Source of the DNA: Anaerolineae bacterium | GTDB taxonomy: Bacteria > Chloroflexota > Anaerolineae > B4-G1 > SLSP01 | Direction of reading: 5' to 3' | NCBI GenBank assembly: GCA_016934645.1 | Contig: JAFGSL010000109.1 | Coordinates: 1 to 6,552 of the forward strand | DNA: 6,552 nucleotides | Shown: positions 4,901-6,552 of the stretch, piece after piece | How the letters are laid out: each line of letters starts with the position of its first letter | Numbering within the stretch: the first letter of the stretch is position 1 | Notes under the pieces: generated by a model | The model's input: the letters and a program-made list of their open reading frames with translations, nothing else | Database searches by the model: none | What the model was told of the DNA's origin: nothing | Program-made: the position numbers and the translations under genes

Positions 4901-6552
4901 GTGGTGATGCTATAGGTATCGCCGCGCCAGAGGGTGAGGTCGCCGGGGTTGGTCAATAGGAAGGTGGCGTCCGTAATCGGACTGGCATACGAGAAGGGCG
5001 CGCCGGTTCCCTGCGTGGTGTTGATCCAGAAGGAGACAGTGGTCTCAGCGATGGGCATGCTGTTGAGAGGAGTGATGAAAGCGGTGTCATCCACCCCGTC
5101 AAACGTCAACTCGCCCGCATACTCCGCTACGGTGGAAACAGGCAGCATCGCTAGCAACCGATCACCCAGGCCGATTTCCCCCCGGCCTTGCAGATAGCCG
5201 TGCTGGTCGGTGCGGAAGGGGGTACCGCCACTATCGGCCAACAGACGATTACCGGCGCCCTCACTCCAGCGATAGACCATCGCGTTGGCGACCGTGTTAC
5301 TGATATGCTCCGTCTCACTGTAGACGCGCACCTGCGTGCCGCGCACGCGGAAGGGAAAGGTAGTGGCACTGGCGTAGGTATGCTGGTAGAGCGGTGTGCT
5401 GTTGTAGTATTTGTATGTCCCGGTGATCGTGCTCTGCGCTGGCTGCGGGTAAGCGACCATCCGCAAGATGACGTCGTCCGACTGGCCGAAAAAGCCGGAG
5501 GCGAAGGTACTCCAGGTGTAAACGTAGGTAGCAAAGAACCCGTTGCTCCATTGCGGCTGCGCGGCCTCAATCCCATTACCCAACACTCCGTCGTTTTCGT
5601 TCGCCGTACGGTCAAAGGCCATGCCGCCTACGCCTTCATCGAGAGCCCAGTGAAAGACCAGCCCCGGTTCGTTGCCAGTAAAGGCACGACGCATATTGGT
5701 CTCGATCTCGACCGGACTGAGCATGACATTCCACATGCATACATGATCGAGTGTGCCCGAAAAAGCCTGCATGACCTCAAAGCCGCCGCCCACACTATCC
5801 TGTTCCTGCCCAAGCACGAGCGCACCACCGGGATGGATCATTCTGCCCGCGGCCAGTGTGTCACTGTAGACGCTCGCGCCATCTTTGTAGAGCCTGATTT
5901 GGCCGTCAGAACTGCGCCAGGCAACGGCAATATGGTGCCACAGCCCATCCGTGGCCGTGATCCCGGTGGACACGCTCATGCCATTGATATAGATGGTCAG
6001 GTTGTTATAGTTAAAGACGAGCAGTTCGTTGGTCTGTTCCGAGCAGGCATAAGACAGTGGCGTGCCAGTTTTGGCTTCGTCTCTGGAACGCATCCAAAAA
6101 GACACCGTTGCCTCACTGCTCGGTGCACTGACGAGCGGACTCACGACTACGTAATCGTCGTCCCCGTCAAAGGTCAGCGCCGATCCCAACGACAGGTGCT
6201 CGGTGATCGTGTCCACCGTCGCCACGGCGGGCAGCCAGCAACCACCGCCATCTGGGGAATAGAACGTTTTGATCCACCCAACCCGATCTTCCTCCGGGTC
6301 GAAGAGAGTGTAGGTGACCGGGATGGTGGGACTGTCCAGAACAACCGACGCGGCATAGAAATTGGCGCTAGAAGTATATGGCGCAGTGATATCCAATGAG
6401 AGCGTGTCATCCGGCAAAACCCGCGCGTTCTCAAAGACCTGATTGACGTCGCCAACGTATCCATGATTCCCAACGGCGAGGTCGAGGTCCCCATCGCCAT
6501 TCACATCCCCCCAGGCCACACTCGAGGTAATTTTGGCATCGGCGCTTTCCCA
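1990..6552 (-). CDS. Secreted multidomain FG-GAP / LamG / zinc metallopeptidase protein (5' partial)
   Basis: The frame is open to the right edge: 11 codons precede the internal GTG at 6519 and continue the FG-GAP pattern, so the start and any signal peptide lie beyond the window. At least 1520 residues are present. Numbered from codon 6519, the order is: FG-GAP calcium loop (5-13), beta domain (about 60-110, resumed at 326-415), LamG module 1 (about 114-316), linker, LamG module 2 (about 470-662), metallopeptidase (about 700-916; HELSH 837-841, D848, M870), beta-rich region (917-1140), GPARAGGI x3 (1145-1168), beta-rich domains (1180-1490) and YLPLVLR (1501-1507). Calcium-loop, sugar/protein-binding and protease modules together suggest an exported, surface-attached or secreted protease that binds polymers or cells. 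It converges with the TPR gene, so the two are not an operon. Substrate is unknown. Stop TAA at 1990-1992. Confidence 0.9.
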   Translation of the reverse strand, partial: WESADAKITSSVAWGDVNGDGDLDLAVGNHGYVGDVNQVFENARVLPDDTLSLDITAPYTSSANFYAASVVLDSPTIPVTYTLFDPEEDRVGWIKTFYSPDGGGCWLPAVATVDTITEHLSLGSALTFDGDDDYVVVSPLVSAPSSEATVSFWMRSRDEAKTGTPLSYACSEQTNELLVFNYNNLTIYINGMSVSTGITATDGLWHHIAVAWRSSDGQIRLYKDGASVYSDTLAAGRMIHPGGALVLGQEQDSVGGGFEVMQAFSGTLDHVCMWNVMLSPVEIETNMRRAFTGNEPGLVFHWALDEGVGGMAFDRTANENDGVLGNGIEAAQPQWSNGFFATYVYTWSTFASGFFGQSDDVILRMVAYPQPAQSTITGTYKYYNSTPLYQHTYASATTFPFRVRGTQVRVYSETEHISNTVANAMVYRWSEGAGNRLLADSGGTPFRTDQHGYLQGRGEIGLGDRLLAMLPVSTVAEYAGELTFDGVDDTAFITPLNSMPIAETTVSFWINTTQGTGAPFSYASPITDATFLLTNPGDLTLWRGDTYSITTPVTVTDGLWHHLAVTWRSIDGQVKLYKDGVAAYTGTLAIDTVISPGGSLALGRDQDGGDFFKGRLDEVRIWKAVLTEDQILDEMYGLLDTNDSDLAASWSFDDPENPGTDASDNANDLTLSGATWAGDYLGGYTVYHTSGTPTTDGVDALTVSEPGVQVLTVTAQHPLVLFDLNVSLEWDAHNDPLYLQQLAVDLQRASAHLYDFTNGQVALGHVTVHQNADYWASSHIAVQATNHLRPFAHIGGLLTDIVTETVTIDGQEHTLTYGPGQIRMGATWNRYGDPTTSIGEDWPLILAHELSHYLLYQYDVYIGLNEDDLLVPQDTCTGSAMGDVYAIDNTEFISDTLHWTTACSQTLAAKTLGRTEWETLRAWYPWLITPTLANDGPSQMPFEFTTVEIVAPAQAQDTIEDPTFYLDYENGVVSSSEARAFLLRDADDVAQPGPDDFDYIYDLGSPIGGQNRVTARGARPGERLCVFDNTRAQFGCEIIAAGDERLTLKENAAWQPVIQLTPVNSTTFNIQVTGLVSEALLIKTRVYPEYGTAFTTTTLSYFPPVEGEVMGQYSGTLMLDYPAMSGHIQVWVDESASETSPRRETLVNYSIGGNPGPARAGGIGPARAGGIGPARAGGIGLLQAGEAPMVSPDGQMILYLSDVITFAEGQFFTIQTMAGLPDPPPGRTAVGPAYNLVATGFLTETPPLTGSLSIQYLGSDVLAAGVDENDLVIYFWDGSTWTVLDTVLNTPYNMASAPSQGTGIYALMAGVQTVLSGPGWNLMAYSVRGAQPVTQALLSISGYYTTVYGYEADDPDDPWKVYDVVAPEWVNDLTTLEFNHGYWINVSQTITLYLSNATALMASMLPEDSTLASPPDTFYGLLLGNTTFTPDVDMTVEARIKGTVCGRGITRAWEGQVVYVVDVFANDGVTSNCGNLGDTVMFFVAGQPMVPTAVWDNRQLNEITLKPAACVYLPLVLRVK
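1999..2019 (-). other. C-terminal YLPLVLR motif
   Basis: The protein ends ACVYLPLVLRVK. Residues 1501-1507 are YLPLVLR, two residues from the stop. Many long exported Chloroflexota proteins, as I recall, end in [YF]LPLV-[LVR]-R, which makes it a candidate C-terminal sorting or anchoring tag for this phylum. It is not LPxTG, PEP-CTERM or a Por-type CTD: there is no hydrophobic helix followed by a basic tail. The motif is seen directly; the sorting role is inferred. Confidence 0.55.
2050..2980 (-). other. C-terminal beta-rich domains of the metallopeptidase protein
   Basis: Residues about 1180-1490 contain three blocks that I recall as recurring in Chloroflexota exported proteins, with no certain Pfam name. 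Block one (1180-1300) has LTGSLSIQYLGSDV, then VIYFWDGSTW and ending GTGIYALMAGV. Block two (1301-1385) has GPGWNLMAYSVRGAQPV, YTTVYGYEADDPDDPWKVYD and HGYWINVSQTITLYL. Block three (1403-1495) starts TFYGLLLGN, has ARIKGTVCGRG and NCGNLGDTVMFFVAG, and ends in WDNRQLNEITLKP. Alternating hydrophobic strands suggest beta-sandwiches that act as spacers or cell-surface stalk domains. Confidence 0.6.
3016..3087 (-). repeat. Three tandem 24-bp units encoding (GPARAGGI)3
   Basis: Units 3016-3039, 3040-3063 and 3064-3087 each encode GPARAGGI (residues 1145-1168 from codon 6519), flanked by GGNP and GLLQAGEA. The three copies differ from each other at five or six of 24 bases, and every difference is at a codon third position. 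All eight wobble positions vary, each in exactly one copy, and none of the 16 other positions varies. The unit is rich in Gly, Ala and Pro and probably makes a flexible or extended linker between the beta-rich region after the protease and the C-terminal domains. Confidence 0.95.
3772..4392 (-). other. Zinc metallopeptidase domain, CLCA/metzincin-like
   Basis: Residues about 710-916 contain LAHELSHYLLYQYDVY. H837, E838 and H841 form HExxH, and D848 lies 11 residues after the first His, where CLCA-type metallopeptidases (HEWAHLRWGVFDEY) carry their third zinc ligand. A TCTGSAMGD segment 24 residues later supplies a candidate Met-turn (M870), and a C-x-x-T...GRTEWETL block follows, as in related bacterial proteins. 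E838 would be the general base. Two usual features are missing: the Gly before the aspartate is Tyr845, and the Glu after it is Val849. Cys865 and Cys892 could form a disulfide. The domain probably cleaves extracellular protein; activity is not proven. Confidence 0.75.
4534..5112 (-). other. LamG/concanavalin-like module 2
   Basis: Residues about 470-662 repeat the plan of module 1: LTFDGVDDTAFI, TTVSFWINT, DGLWHHLAVTWRSIDGQVKL, YKDGVAAYTGTL, GGSLALGRDQDGG, FKGRLDEVRIWKAVLTEDQI, then SWSFDDP...D...ANDLTLSGA. The kinship is visible in the DNA too: TGGTGCCACAGCCCATC occurs at both 4868-4884 and 5933-5949, in register. It lies directly before the protease region, between GRGEIGLGDRLLAMLPV and GGYTVYHTSG, which look like neighbouring segments of a host domain. 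A substrate-targeting or adhesive role is inferred. Confidence 0.85.
5572..6180 (-). other. LamG/concanavalin-like module 1
   Basis: Residues about 114-316 (from codon 6519) show the LamG_3/pentraxin-like pattern. It runs LTFDGDDDYVVV at the first strand, TVSFWMRS, then DGLWHHIAVAWRSSDGQIRL, YKDG, GGALVLGQ, FSGTLDHVCMWNVMLSPVEI, and a closing HWALDEG...D...ANENDGVLGNG. The fold is a beta jelly-roll that usually binds glycans or proteins. It is paralogous to module 2, about 1065 bases away in the window. It appears to sit inside another domain: the strands before it (YTLFDPEEDRVGWIKTFYS) and after it (YTWSTFASGFFGQSDDVILR) read as one interrupted unit. Confidence 0.85.
6481..6507 (-). other. 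FG-GAP/VCBS calcium-binding loop
   Basis: Residues 5-13 (numbered from codon 6519) read DVNGDGDLD, fitting D-x-[DN]-x-D-G-x-x-D, followed by LAVGN. This is the calcium loop and the strand after it in an FG-GAP (VCBS, integrin-alpha-like) blade. The residues before it (KITSSVAWG) fit the start of the same blade. Because such blades occur in sets of about seven, more are expected beyond the right edge. The next 30 residues (HGYVGDVNQVFENARVLPDD) look like the end of the last blade. Confidence 0.8.

Noticed and set aside
5188..6399. 403-residue plus-strand open frame opposite the LamG1 region
   Set aside because: It is antisense to a frame with clear LamG and FG-GAP signatures. Its own translation shows no recognisable domain, and long antisense frames are common in GC-rich coding DNA.
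6517..6519. GTG at 6519 as the start of the metallopeptidase protein
   Set aside because: The frame continues to the right edge, the codon falls in the middle of an FG-GAP blade, and no signal peptide follows it.

Overview
The window holds the 3' ends of two long convergent genes, separated by a 152-base hairpin-rich gap. Neither gene is complete: the plus-strand gene enters from the left edge and the minus-strand gene enters from the right edge. The style of both proteins suggests a member of the Chloroflexota (Anaerolineae, Caldilineae or Chloroflexia type). The first is a signalling protein with an NTPase-type C-terminal part and regular 40-residue TPRs. The second is a very long secreted mosaic of FG-GAP, LamG and metallopeptidase modules ending in a YLPLVLR-like tail. 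This assignment rests on recalled family resemblance, not on a marker gene or a search.

Left part (2-1837, plus strand): the C-terminal part of a large STAND/AAA-type ATPase-TPR regulator. The reading frame is open to the left edge. Visible are the end of the ATPase/winged-helix region, about eight good TPRs at a nearly constant 40-residue step, and a recognisable C-terminal tail.

Gap (1838-1989): three perfect inverted repeats. One overlaps the plus-strand stop codon. The other two share an 11-nt core in opposite orientations, so each convergent gene reads the same C-C-C-G / UCU / C-G-G-G hairpin in its own transcript. The two cores can also pair with each other.

Right part (1990-6552, minus strand): at least 1520 residues of a predicted exported protein, open to the right edge. 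In protein order it has the end of an FG-GAP/VCBS repeat, a beta domain apparently interrupted by a first LamG module, and a second LamG module. These are followed by a zinc metallopeptidase with HELSH plus a downstream Asp (CLCA/metzincin-like), beta-rich domains, a triplicated GPARAGGI linker, more beta-rich domains, and the terminal motif. It is probably an envelope-associated or secreted protease/adhesin.

The best leads are the GPARAGGI triplication, in which all eight wobble positions vary and no other position does; the paired LamG insertions into what looks like a pre-existing protease scaffold; and the mirror-image hairpin pair between the two stop codons. I see no mobile element, CRISPR array, tRNA or rRNA, and no promoter, since both gene starts lie outside the window.
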